DNA of 64,000 nucleotides from Dyadobacter sp. MSC1_007 (GTDB lineage Bacteria; Bacteroidota; Bacteroidia; Cytophagales; Spirosomataceae), in contig NZ_JAMOZL010000016.1 of assembly GCF_023667495.1 (NCBI RefSeq), forward strand, positions 1 to 64,000, in the 5' to 3' direction. Shown here piece after piece: positions 7,679 to 16,246 of the stretch. A program made the position numbers and the translations under genes. The notes under the pieces were generated by a model. The model saw only the letters and a list, made by a program, of their open reading frames with translations. It did not search any database and had not been told where the DNA came from. Positions within the stretch are counted from its first letter, which is position 1, and each line of letters begins with the position of its first letter.

Positions 7679-8599
7679 TTTGACTTTGAAAGAACTGCCT
7701 TCATGGATTACAGGATCCTTTTCTGCAAGGGCTAGTTGTATTTGGGAGACGAGATGTGTCAACGCGGGACTGCAGTCCTTGTGGGTACAGGCATACCATT
7801 GGCGCGTGCCGACATCTTTCACGAACGGTAGGATCGCCAGGCCGGGGGTATTCAGGTAATGCCGGGCGGCCCATTCGGCCATGATGGTTATGCCCATGCC
7901 AAAGCGGACCATTTCCACAATCGCTTCTGTAATAGGCACATGAATGACCTTTTTAGGAGCGAGTGAACTCACAAGGTCGCGGGTAATCAGCCCGTCGCTT
8001 TTGCCGATCTGGAATGCAATGAGCGTTTCATCTGTGACGTCCGAGTATTCCAAAGGCATATTGCGGATCGCCAACGGATGCTGGTCGGAAAGCAAGACGA
8101 TCATCCGGTCGTCAAACAATGGTTCGAAAAGCAAACTGGGATTATTCTTCGTGCCATTCACGATCGCTAGTTCCAGCCTGCCTGTTTCCAGGTATTCCAT
8201 GGGCCTGCGTGTGGCTTCGGCGACGATCTGCACGGTCACGTCGGGATATTCCTTGTTGAATGTTGCCAGCAACGGCGGCATCCAGTGATAGCAAGTGTAG
8301 CATTCGGTGCTGATCCGGATCGTCTGCGATTTGCCCGCGCGCATATCCCGCAACTCCGATTCGAGCTCCCTGATTGCGGGCAGTATCTTTTCGGAGCTTG
8401 TAACGATCCTGCGGCCCGCTTCACTTAATATTAGTTTTTTACCAACCCTGTTGAAAAGTTTCAGCCCGCTGGCCGCTTCCAGGTCACAGATCTGGTGGCT
8501 CAGCGCCGACTGTGTCAGGTTCAGTTTTTCGGCCGCCCTGGTGACGGATCCTTCGGAAATGACTTTTTCGATGATGTAGAGGTGTTGGAGCGTAAGCAT
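7661..8599 (-). CDS. LysR-family transcriptional regulator
   Basis: A 312-residue DNA-binding regulator. The winged helix-turn-helix covers residues 1-60 (GSVTRAAEKLNLTQSALSHQ), and the effector-binding domain spans about 90-295. The overall pattern is closest to the MetR-like branch, from my reading of the sequence. It is divergent from the MBL-fold hydrolase gene with 109 nt between start codons. That space holds an 8-bp inverted repeat (8630-8649) typical of a LysR site. It therefore probably controls itself and the hydrolase. The stop codon lies in the loop of a strong hairpin. Confidence 0.93.
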   Translation of the reverse strand: MLTLQHLYIIEKVISEGSVTRAAEKLNLTQSALSHQICDLEAASGLKLFNRVGKKLILSEAGRRIVTSSEKILPAIRELESELRDMRAGKSQTIRISTECYTCYHWMPPLLATFNKEYPDVTVQIVAEATRRPMEYLETGRLELAIVNGTKNNPSLLFEPLFDDRMIVLLSDQHPLAIRNMPLEYSDVTDETLIAFQIGKSDGLITRDLVSSLAPKKVIHVPITEAIVEMVRFGMGITIMAEWAARHYLNTPGLAILPFVKDVGTRQWYACTHKDCSPALTHLVSQIQLALAEKDPVIHEGSSFKVKSRVAA

Positions 8600-8629
8600 G
8601 TCGGTTCTTAATTTTCATGAATATATTTC

Positions 8630-8649
8630 ATTGTTTTGATTAAAACAAT
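8630..8649. promoter_or_regulatory. Likely LysR operator
   Basis: A perfect 8-bp inverted repeat, ATTGTTTT-GATT-AAAACAAT, sits between the divergent LysR and MBL hydrolase genes. It contains T-N11-A spacing as expected for LysR-type sites. Function is inferred from position and symmetry. Confidence 0.6.
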
Positions 8650-8676
8650 TCATTTTACTCATATTAAACTTAAACC

Positions 8677-8684
8677 TACTTTTG
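8677..8684 (+). promoter_or_regulatory. -7 promoter element of the MBL hydrolase gene
   Basis: TACTTTTG matches TAnnTTTG and lies 25 nt before ATG 8709. No good TTG element is seen at the expected upstream distance, so activation by the adjacent LysR protein would fit. The box overlaps the in-frame TTG at 8682, arguing against that start. Confidence 0.5.
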
Positions 8685-8708
8685 TCATGTACTAAAAAAC
8701 GAAAGCAC

Positions 8709-9467
8709 ATGAAAATTCAGAGATTATCCTGGGCGGGTATAAAAATAGAATCAGAAGGACAGATTTTACTCATAGATGCCGTTCAGCATTACCAGGGACG
8801 GGGATCTTCGATCGGTCCGGCCGATCCGTTACAATTTATTGACAGCACCCTCGCCGATGTGGTGCTGATCACGCATATGCATTCAGATCACTATGAAAAA
8901 GAAGTGGTAACAACTGTTTTGAAGCCAGGAGGCAAATTCATTGCTTCGGATCAGATCGTGCCCGAGCTGCAAGCGGACGGCCTGGAACCGCAAGGAGTGG
9001 TGATAGGAGAGTCGGTAAAGGAAGGGGTATTCACAATCACGCCGGTATTTGCTATGGATGGAGTAGGGGACAAACAGGTGTCGTGGGTGATCGAGGACGG
9101 CCATCAGCGCATATTGCATGGCGGGGACACCATGTGGCACAACCAATTCTGGAAATTGGGCAAAACCTACGAAAACTTTGATGCCGTATTTTTGCCAACC
9201 AACGGCGCCGTGCTGAACATCCCGCGGGTGACTTACAGCCCGGTACCTATTACACTAACGCCATTGCAAGCCATTACAGCGACACGGTTATTGAATGCAC
9301 GGATGCTCGTTCCGATCCATTACGGTTTCAATAATCCGGGTAGCTATGACCAGTATCCGGATATGGAAAAGGACCTGGCAGAAGCCGCATTGGTGCAAAA
9401 TGTACAGGTTAAATGGGTGCAGCCGGGTGAATATGTGCCTCCTGCGGTTTTGGTTGATCAAAAATAG
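8709..9467 (+). CDS. MBL-fold metallo-hydrolase (UlaG-like)
   Basis: A 252-residue cytoplasmic hydrolase of the metallo-beta-lactamase fold. The metal motif H-x-H-x-D-H is at His56-Met-His58-Ser-Asp60-His61. Further ligands are His137/Asp140 (HGGDT) and His204 (PIHYGF). The size and the short N-terminal sheet fit the UlaG/YfiK-like beta-lactamase_2 group; the substrate is unknown. It is divergent from, and probably regulated by, the LysR gene. ATG 8709 is used because TTG 8682 lies in the promoter box. The AlkB-like gene begins 66 nt downstream. Confidence 0.88.
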   Translation: MKIQRLSWAGIKIESEGQILLIDAVQHYQGRGSSIGPADPLQFIDSTLADVVLITHMHSDHYEKEVVTTVLKPGGKFIASDQIVPELQADGLEPQGVVIGESVKEGVFTITPVFAMDGVGDKQVSWVIEDGHQRILHGGDTMWHNQFWKLGKTYENFDAVFLPTNGAVLNIPRVTYSPVPITLTPLQAITATRLLNARMLVPIHYGFNNPGSYDQYPDMEKDLAEAALVQNVQVKWVQPGEYVPPAVLVDQK

Positions 9468-9533
9468 CATGTGTACCGACGTTTTTTGGCCCGATTGTTG
9501 TTCTCTCTCCGGAACATCGGGTCAATATTTTTT

Positions 9534-10142
9534 ATGGAACAATTGAATCTTTTTAATGCACAGGAGAGTCTGACATTTCCGGAAAACCTACTGGAATATT
9601 ATCCGGGGTTTGTGGAAGGAAACGAAAGTCGTTTGCTGGCGCAGAAACTGATCGAGGAAGTGCCCTGGCGCCAGCAATCCATTCATATGTACGGTAAAGA
9701 GGTGATAGCGCCGCGGCTCATGGCATGGTTTGGAGATGCTGACCATTCTTACAGCTTTTCCGGGACAAAGTTCGAACCTTATCCCTGGACCGACGAGCTA
9801 GCCGATCTCAAACGGCGGATTGAGACCAGAACGGGACATACATTCAACAGCGTGCTGCTCAATTATTACCGCAATGGCAACGACTCGGTGGCATGGCACG
9901 GCGACAATGAGCGGGAATTGGGGCGGAACCCTGTAATCGCTTCGGTAAGCCTGGGACAAGAGCGCCGGTTTGAGTTTCGCTACCGGCTCGATCATAGCCG
10001 GAAATATGGCCTTACGCTTGAAAACGGCTCGTTATTGCTAATGAAAGGCGATTTGCAGCATACCTGGGAGCACCGCATTCCGAAATCGAAAACTATTACC
10101 AGGGCAAGGGTTAACCTTACATTCAGGACAATCATGAAATAA
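9534..10142 (+). CDS. AlkB-like 2-oxoglutarate/Fe(II) dioxygenase
   Basis: A 202-residue oxidative demethylase-like protein, a family that repairs alkylated nucleic acid bases by Fe(II)/2-oxoglutarate-dependent hydroxylation. Iron ligands are visible as His122-x-Asp124 (WHGDNE) and His180 (WEHRIP). The 2-oxoglutarate-binding arginines lie near 192-198 (ARVNLTFR). Substrate-loop residues NYYRNGNDSVAWH precede the first ligand, as in the human ABH2/ABH3-type subgroup. The frame opens at GTG 9471, but ATG 9534 (MEQLNLF) gives the family's usual length. It follows the MBL hydrolase in the same direction; a functional link is not obvious. Confidence 0.9.
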   Translation: MEQLNLFNAQESLTFPENLLEYYPGFVEGNESRLLAQKLIEEVPWRQQSIHMYGKEVIAPRLMAWFGDADHSYSFSGTKFEPYPWTDELADLKRRIETRTGHTFNSVLLNYYRNGNDSVAWHGDNERELGRNPVIASVSLGQERRFEFRYRLDHSRKYGLTLENGSLLLMKGDLQHTWEHRIPKSKTITRARVNLTFRTIMK

Positions 10143-10220
10143 GGAATATTTATAATGTGTTTCCAACCAAGAAGGCACTGAATGAATCTTTGTGATTGTA
10201 ACCAATTTTAAATTTAGCCC

Positions 10221-10661
10221 ATGAAAAAGAACCCTTTATTGTTAGTTTTGATGCTGATGTTTGCAGCTTTTGCCTGCGAGGACGAAACCGCGGAGCCTGA
10301 GGATCTTAAAAAGCTGGCTTTGATCGAAAACAAAGGCCTGGAAGGCAAATGGAAGCTGACTGAATACCTGGCCGATTCCGGCGACGGAAGTGGAAAGTGG
10401 CAAAAGGTGACAGAGGGCTTCGCGCATACCGTCGAGTTCCGGGCGGATGGCACTTTCAAAGAAGTAAAAGGAGAGGCAATGTCATCCGTTCCGCTTTTTA
10501 ACGCCTACAAAATCCTGGACGATAAGCGGATCGAGATGATACCGATCGACAAAAACGCGCCGTCGCATATTTGGTATTATTCCGAACTAACGCCTGGTAC
10601 ACTCACGCTCGGCTACGGCTGCATTGAAGCCTGCTCAGGCAAATATGTAGCGATACAATAA
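10221..10661 (+). CDS. Lipocalin-like lipoprotein
   Basis: A 146-residue predicted lipoprotein. A short signal peptide ends in a lipobox with Cys19 (AAFAC), followed by acidic residues. The mature part has the LEGKWKLTEY start and strand pattern of lipocalin-like/DUF4488-type small barrels common in Bacteroidota. Two cysteines near the C-terminus (YGCIEAC) may form a disulfide. It has its own terminator at 10681-10711 and appears monocistronic. The ligand is unknown. Confidence 0.7.
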   Translation: MKKNPLLLVLMLMFAAFACEDETAEPEDLKKLALIENKGLEGKWKLTEYLADSGDGSGKWQKVTEGFAHTVEFRADGTFKEVKGEAMSSVPLFNAYKILDDKRIEMIPIDKNAPSHIWYYSELTPGTLTLGYGCIEACSGKYVAIQ

Positions 10662-10680
10662 TTCCATTGAAATCCCGAAA

Positions 10681-10711
10681 GGGCAACGGCGCGCGCCGTT
10701 GCCCTTTTTTT
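10681..10711 (+). terminator. Intrinsic terminator
   Basis: A 24-nt perfect palindrome (GGGCAACGGCGC and its complement, 10681-10704) is followed by seven T residues (10705-10711). It is placed 19 nt after the lipoprotein stop. Confidence 0.88.
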
Positions 10712-10844
10712 GTGTCCACACGTGTCCTTCCTCAGTCCTAACTCCTGCAAATGCATAATAAATTCTACATGGCCCAGTGAGTAAGCCGATTGGCTAATAG
10801 TTGTCCAAAGGTGTGGTGTGTGCGTCCACTTTTTGTGTTTTTCC

Positions 10845-10874
10845 TTGCTAATGTCAATTAGAACGATAATTTTG
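10845..10874 (+). promoter_or_regulatory. Promoter of the first susCD operon
   Basis: TTG at 10845-10847, a spacer of exactly 19 nt, then TAATTTTG at 10867-10874: a full match to the Bacteroidota TTG-N19-TAnnTTTG form. Transcription would start near 10880, giving a leader of about 57 nt before ATG 10937. Confidence 0.75.
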
Positions 10875-10936
10875 TCGTCGCTGGAATTCTGGCAAATTTA
10901 TTCTACTCTTAACTCAACCAATCTTTCTTAACGCTT

Positions 10937-13900
10937 ATGAAACCGAGGTTTACCCAAATTCTGTTTCGAACGGCAGCCATTGTAGGAATGGCCGTGCCGT
11001 GCCTTGTTCCGCTGCCGTCGGGCGCACATCCTGTCGCCGGTACTTCTACACGAATGCTTATTCCTGTTAAAGGAAAAGTAACTGACAGCAAAGGCGGTCC
11101 ACTCATCGGCGTCAACATTGTGATCCAGGGAAGCACTGTTGGCACGCAAACCGATGTGAATGGCGCTTTCAGCATTAATTCCAGTAGTCCGGATGACGTT
11201 CTGGTGGCCAGTTTTATCGGCTTTAAAACCCAGTCGGTGCCCGTGGGTAACAGGACTGAAATAGAAATTACATTACTCGAAGATGTGTCAAGCCTTGATG
11301 AGGTAGTCGTCGTCGGCTATTCGAGCCGTTCCAAATCGGAGCTTGTGAGCTCTGTTTCGGTGATTAAGGGTTCGGAGCTGCAAACTGTTACCAGCAACAG
11401 TACGGCAACGCTGCTACAAGGACGGGCTGCGGGGGTTGTTGTATCGAGCGCGAGTGGCGCGCCGGGCACCGAGCCGAGCGTACGTGTACGCGGTACCGGT
11501 TCCATTACGGCCGGCGCGGAGCCATTGTACGTGATCGACGGGCTGATCGGCGGAACCGCTAATCCGAACGACATCGCTTCCATATCCATTTTGAAAGATG
11601 CTGCTGCAACCGGATTGTACGGGTCGCGCGCCTCTAACGGGGTGGTCGTGATTACTACCAAAAGCGGGAAATCCGGCAAGACGCGTATATCCTATAACGG
11701 ATCGGTCGGTTTTAGCAAAGTGCTGCGCGGGAATTTCGAGGTCATGAATGGCCAGGAGCTCTATGACTTCACGAATTATATGTATCAGAATGATTATAAT
11801 TCCAAAAGGGCCAACTATGTAACCCAGCTCAGCACCACCACGCCCAATCCCACGGACGCGCAGATCAATGCCTACCTGACTGCCAACAACTTTCCGACAG
11901 CCTATGCAGGCTACCAGAGCAGGTTTTTGCCAGCGACACCCGGCAATACCGATTGGCTGAACAAGACTTTTCAGACCGGCATCACCCATAACCACGCATT
12001 GTCGATGTCGGGCGGCAATGACCGTACGCGGTTTCATTTCGGGGCCAATTATTACAACGAGGAAGGGATTATCCTAAAAACCGGCTATGAAAATGTGAAT
12101 TTCCGGGCGAATATCGAGCATGACATTAACAGCAAGCTCAAAGTGACGGCCAGGGTCAATACATTCTTCAACAACCGCCAGAACGACCAGGGATACCTGT
12201 ACCAGGGCTATATCAACCTTCCCTGGGATAATCCGTATAATGCAGACGGTTCATACCGGTATGTGGATGCCAACACGACGGACTGGTATGGCCGAGACAG
12301 GAGTAATTTTCTGTTCAATAATCAATACAATTTCAACCAAAACCGCGGTTCCGGCATTCAGGGGGATTTTAAGTTAGCTTATTCAATCCTCGACTGGCTA
12401 ACTTTCTCTACTTCCAACCGGTACACGATTGGCAACACCCGCGCAGAATCCAATGTAGACGCCCGCACGCCAAACGGCAAAGCGTACAACGGTTCGCTGA
12501 CCAATAGCTATGAATTTGCCAACAGCTTTATCACTTCAAACCTGCTGAATGCAAGCCGCACCTACGGGGCGCATACTTTCAATGCGATCCTTGGGGCCGA
12601 ATATCAAGGTAACAAAACCGATGGTATGGGCGGCACCGGTCAGGGTATTTTCCCCTCGCTCGACATCCTGAATGTAACTGCCAACCCGACAGCCCTTACC
12701 GGGTATAAAACCAAGAATGCATTTGCTTCCGCTTTCGTGAATGTGGATTATGATCTTGGCAACAAATACTTCGCGACCGTTTCCTTTCGTCGCGACGGTT
12801 CATCCCGTTTTGGAAAAGATAACCGGTATGGAAACTTCTACTCGGCCGGTGTCGCCTGGAATGTTTCGAGCGAGGAGTTTTTCAATTCAATCAAAGACAA
12901 GATCCATTTGTTTAAAGTGCGCACCAGTTATGGGACTACCGGTAATGCGAATATCGGGGATTTCGTCGCACAGGACCTTTATGATTTCAATGCACAATAT
13001 GCAGGCTTGCCCGCTGGTTTCCCGGCCCGGAAAGCCAATCCTGACCTGACCTGGGAAAAGGCCTATACTTATGATGCCGGTATCAATATCGGTTTCTTTA
13101 ACCGGATCGATGTCGTGATTGACCTTTACAACCGCCTGAATAAGGATGTATTGCAAAATGTGCCCCTGGAAGCTACATCGGGTTTCACTTCCCAGATTCA
13201 GAACATAGGCTCTGTGCGGAACAGAGGTATCGATCTTGAAATTACCTCACAAAATGTCCGTGGTGCATTCAACTGGGAAACCAGCCTGAACTTCTCGGTG
13301 AACCGCAACAAGGTAATGGCCCTGAACAAAAACGAACCGATCGAAAGCGGCAACCAGCGTATCGAGGTAGGCCGCGAGCTGGGTTCATGGTATATGCGTA
13401 AATGGATGGGCGTGGACCCAGCCAATGGCGATCCGCTGTGGTTGTTGCAAACCAAAGATGCCTCAGGTAATATCGTGGAATCGACTACGAATGTCTACAA
13501 CAGCGCAACCCGTGTATTTGTAGGTTCAAGAAATCCGAAATTCACAGGTGGTATCACCAATACATTCAAATACAGTGGTTTTACGCTTTCAGCCTTCTTT
13601 ACATTCGTGTCTGGAAACAAAGTGTACATCTATAACCGTGAGCTCTTCGACGACGACGGCGCTTATCCGACCTACAACAAAATGCGTTTGCAGGACGACT
13701 GGTCGCGGTGGGAAAAAGAGGGTGACATTGCCACACATCCCAAAGCTGTCGTGAATGGCAACAAGAACTCCAACAAAACCTCGTCGCGCTACCTGGAAGA
13801 TGGCAGTTACCTGCGCCTTCGCAATGTCCGCCTGACCTACAACATTCCACAGGTGTTTCTCGACAGGCTCCATGTCGGCGGCCTATCGGTATTTGCAAGC

Positions 13901-14029
13901 GCGGATAACCTGGTTACCTGGACCAAATTCTCGGGTGTAGATCCGGAAGTCGACCTGAGTAACGGTACGAACAGCTCACGCTATCCGAGCAGCAAAAAAT
14001 TGATGTTCGGTGTAAACCTTAATTTCTAA
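10937..14029 (+). CDS. SusC/RagA-family TonB-linked outer-membrane protein
   Basis: A 1030-residue outer-membrane transporter that imports large nutrients, usually glycans or peptides, with its SusD partner. A signal sequence (about 1-33) precedes a carboxypeptidase-regulatory domain (about 44-120), the SusC motif at the plug start (EVVVVGYSSRSKSE, about 123-137), the plug (about 140-255; AAATGLYGSRASNG) and a long barrel ending in Phe (VNLNF). It has a clear promoter 63 nt upstream. The SusD gene starts 15 nt after its stop. No local glycosidase or regulator indicates the substrate. Confidence 0.95.
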   Translation: MKPRFTQILFRTAAIVGMAVPCLVPLPSGAHPVAGTSTRMLIPVKGKVTDSKGGPLIGVNIVIQGSTVGTQTDVNGAFSINSSSPDDVLVASFIGFKTQSVPVGNRTEIEITLLEDVSSLDEVVVVGYSSRSKSELVSSVSVIKGSELQTVTSNSTATLLQGRAAGVVVSSASGAPGTEPSVRVRGTGSITAGAEPLYVIDGLIGGTANPNDIASISILKDAAATGLYGSRASNGVVVITTKSGKSGKTRISYNGSVGFSKVLRGNFEVMNGQELYDFTNYMYQNDYNSKRANYVTQLSTTTPNPTDAQINAYLTANNFPTAYAGYQSRFLPATPGNTDWLNKTFQTGITHNHALSMSGGNDRTRFHFGANYYNEEGIILKTGYENVNFRANIEHDINSKLKVTARVNTFFNNRQNDQGYLYQGYINLPWDNPYNADGSYRYVDANTTDWYGRDRSNFLFNNQYNFNQNRGSGIQGDFKLAYSILDWLTFSTSNRYTIGNTRAESNVDARTPNGKAYNGSLTNSYEFANSFITSNLLNASRTYGAHTFNAILGAEYQGNKTDGMGGTGQGIFPSLDILNVTANPTALTGYKTKNAFASAFVNVDYDLGNKYFATVSFRRDGSSRFGKDNRYGNFYSAGVAWNVSSEEFFNSIKDKIHLFKVRTSYGTTGNANIGDFVAQDLYDFNAQYAGLPAGFPARKANPDLTWEKAYTYDAGINIGFFNRIDVVIDLYNRLNKDVLQNVPLEATSGFTSQIQNIGSVRNRGIDLEITSQNVRGAFNWETSLNFSVNRNKVMALNKNEPIESGNQRIEVGRELGSWYMRKWMGVDPANGDPLWLLQTKDASGNIVESTTNVYNSATRVFVGSRNPKFTGGITNTFKYSGFTLSAFFTFVSGNKVYIYNRELFDDDGAYPTYNKMRLQDDWSRWEKEGDIATHPKAVVNGNKNSNKTSSRYLEDGSYLRLRNVRLTYNIPQVFLDRLHVGGLSVFASADNLVTWTKFSGVDPEVDLSNGTNSSRYPSSKKLMFGVNLNF

Positions 14030-14044
14030 ACTGGCAGATCAATC

Positions 14045-15544
14045 ATGAAACTATATTTTAATAAATCGATTCTGGGTGCATTGTTATCGGCGTCGCTGCT
14101 GACGGCCTGTTCCGATGAACTGACGATCACTCCCTACGACGGCCTCACTTCGACGCAGGTCGTGAATACACCTGAGGGGTTAAAAGCGGCTACGCTGGGC
14201 AATTACGCGCTTCTGAAAGACGGCAATTACATTCGTTCTTACCACATGATGTCCGAATTCCCGTCGGACAATGTATCGCTGAGCGGCACCACGTCCGATC
14301 CGCTTTATTTTTCCTACAATTACAATCATATCAAAACCAGCGCACTGGCGACTAACTTTTATACGAAGTCATACCAGGCCATTTACGGTACCAATGTGAT
14401 CATTGAATTGCTGAAAGAAGGCCAGTCCGCCGAACTCGATCAGGTACTTGGGGAGAACTACTTTTTGAGGGCATTGCTGCATTTCCACCTTGCCAATGTC
14501 TTCGCACGTCCGTACGCGCCCGACGCCGGCGCGTCGCCAGGCGTAATCCTGGTGAGCTCAACAGTCCAGCCTGCCCAAAAACCGACCAGGGGCACCGTGA
14601 AAGAGGTTTATGATTTCATTATCAAAGATCTTGAAAAGTCGATCAGCCTGATGAGCGTTGCCAAGAACAACAATTTCGCTTCGAAGGAAGTAGCATATGC
14701 GATGCTGAGCCGCATTTACCTGTATATGGAGCAAAATGAAAAGGCCATCGAGTACGCCAATAAGGTGATCGATTCGAAGCGCTATGCATTGTTGCCCACT
14801 GCGAACCTGCCCAAATACTACACAACAGTGCCGGAATCCAATACTGAAACCATATTTGCGGTGCGTCACACCGTGAAGGATAACCGCGGCTATTCGGCGA
14901 TAGGGGCGATGTACTTGTCGGATGGTGAAGGCTGGGGCGAAATGTATGCGTCTGAAAAATACCGTAACCTGGTTAACAAATTCCCGAATGACAAACGGCG
15001 CGATTTCATTGTCCCGGTCTATGAAAAGAACGCCGACGGTAGTATTAAAACAGACGCTTCGGGCAACAAGGTACTCGCGACGCGCAATGGTTATCCCAAG
15101 TATTACATTACCAAATTCTCCTATCAGGAAGGCTATCCGATGCTAAGCTCGCCCGTATTTTTCAGGTTGGCCGAAATGTACCTGATCCGCGCGGAGGCCA
15201 ATGCGAAGCTTGGCAAAAACGCGGCTGCGCTGGAAGATGTGAACCTGATCCGCAAACGCGCAGGACTTTCCGGAAACGAGCTGTTCTCGGCCTCGAATAT
15301 GATGGGCCACGCCAGCGTACTCGATGTGGTATTGGCTGAATCTCACCTGGAAATGGCCTGGGAAGGGCTTAGAAAGCATGATGTTTTCCGTAACAAAAGG
15401 ACTATGGAGCGTAATTATCCCGGTACGCACCTGCTCGCGGGAGCCGTCAAGCAAGAAATCCCGTACACGCATCCGCGCGTGGTGCATTTCTTCCCGGAAG
15501 CAGAAACCGTGCTAAATCCGTCGCTGGCCCAGAATCCTGAGTAA
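14045..15544 (+). CDS. SusD/RagB-family nutrient-binding lipoprotein
   Basis: A 499-residue surface lipoprotein that caps the SusC channel and binds substrate. The lipobox has Cys22 (LLTACSDE). The N-terminal SusD-like domain and TPR-like helices cover most of the chain, including the usual FRLAEMYLIRAEANAKLG region near residues 375-392 and an HLEMAWEGLRKHDVFR segment near 435-450. It is cotranscribed with the SusC gene upstream. The lipoprotein gene at 15636 follows after 91 nt and may belong to the same unit. Confidence 0.94.
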   Translation: MKLYFNKSILGALLSASLLTACSDELTITPYDGLTSTQVVNTPEGLKAATLGNYALLKDGNYIRSYHMMSEFPSDNVSLSGTTSDPLYFSYNYNHIKTSALATNFYTKSYQAIYGTNVIIELLKEGQSAELDQVLGENYFLRALLHFHLANVFARPYAPDAGASPGVILVSSTVQPAQKPTRGTVKEVYDFIIKDLEKSISLMSVAKNNNFASKEVAYAMLSRIYLYMEQNEKAIEYANKVIDSKRYALLPTANLPKYYTTVPESNTETIFAVRHTVKDNRGYSAIGAMYLSDGEGWGEMYASEKYRNLVNKFPNDKRRDFIVPVYEKNADGSIKTDASGNKVLATRNGYPKYYITKFSYQEGYPMLSSPVFFRLAEMYLIRAEANAKLGKNAAALEDVNLIRKRAGLSGNELFSASNMMGHASVLDVVLAESHLEMAWEGLRKHDVFRNKRTMERNYPGTHLLAGAVKQEIPYTHPRVVHFFPEAETVLNPSLAQNPE

Positions 15545-15635
15545 TCGGTACGTTCCAACTAATCAACGGTCTGGTTTGTCATTCAATGAGTTATATAGAA
15601 AAATTCGTAACTTTATTTTGTAAGCTGATTGAGAT

Positions 15636-16178
15636 ATGAAAACCAGATCGTTTTTGTCCGTTATATGCTGCCTGGCGATCACCTATGCCCTCGGCGGATG
15701 CTCCGATCGAGAAATTACGGTGTCCGAAGAACAGGAGGTTTTATTCGAAGTTAATTATACCAATCATGCCTGGGGCCATCAGAACAAAGGTTTTTTGATC
15801 GACAAAGCGGGCAGGGTCCGGACTTATGATAATCCCAAAGATTGGAAAACCAGTTTTTCCGGATCACCACTGACAACGGCAGATATGGATGAAAATCTTT
15901 CCAAAACGGTTATTTCGAAACACACAATTCCTGAAACGGAACTTTCAAAATACCTTAACCAATCTGTGAAAGTAAGCGATTCAGAATTCTCAAAGCCAGT
16001 GAGCCAGGGGGCAGACATGGGAGCTACCAGCCTGTTCATTTACCGGTTTGATGCCACAACCAAAACCTACACGACGGTTTTGCTGCAACAGAAGGGCGAC
16101 AACTACATATTCAACAAAGACCCTGATGCGAAGGAAATAGCCGAATGGCTCGAAAAGGTTTCAGAGGACGTTTATTAA
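15636..16178 (+). CDS. Lipoprotein of unknown function
   Basis: A 180-residue predicted lipoprotein with Cys22 in ALGGC. The mature region carries a GFLIDKAGRVRTYD stretch near 50-65, suggesting a small beta-rich domain, and a Glu/Lys-rich C-terminus. I do not recognise a family. It lies 91 nt after a SusD gene and before a strong terminator hairpin. A near-match to a -7 box (TAACTTTA, 15608-15615) could give it its own promoter. A link to the SusCD system is inference from position only. Confidence 0.7.
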   Translation: MKTRSFLSVICCLAITYALGGCSDREITVSEEQEVLFEVNYTNHAWGHQNKGFLIDKAGRVRTYDNPKDWKTSFSGSPLTTADMDENLSKTVISKHTIPETELSKYLNQSVKVSDSEFSKPVSQGADMGATSLFIYRFDATTKTYTTVLLQQKGDNYIFNKDPDAKEIAEWLEKVSEDVY

Positions 16179-16192
16179 TAAAATCCTCATGA

Positions 16193-16234
16193 ACAACAAA
16201 GCGGCCGCCCCGAACAGGGCGGCCGCTTTGTTGT
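16193..16234. terminator. Bidirectional terminator hairpin
   Basis: A perfect 18-bp stem (16193-16210 with 16217-16234) around the loop CGAACA lies between two convergent genes. The A-rich and T-rich outer stem ends give weak tails on both strands. Confidence 0.8.
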
Positions 16235-16246
16235 ACTGCTTAGTGA

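Noticed and set aside
9471..9533. GTG 9471 as start of the AlkB-like gene
   Set aside because: It would add 21 residues with no family counterpart; ATG 9534 gives the usual length.
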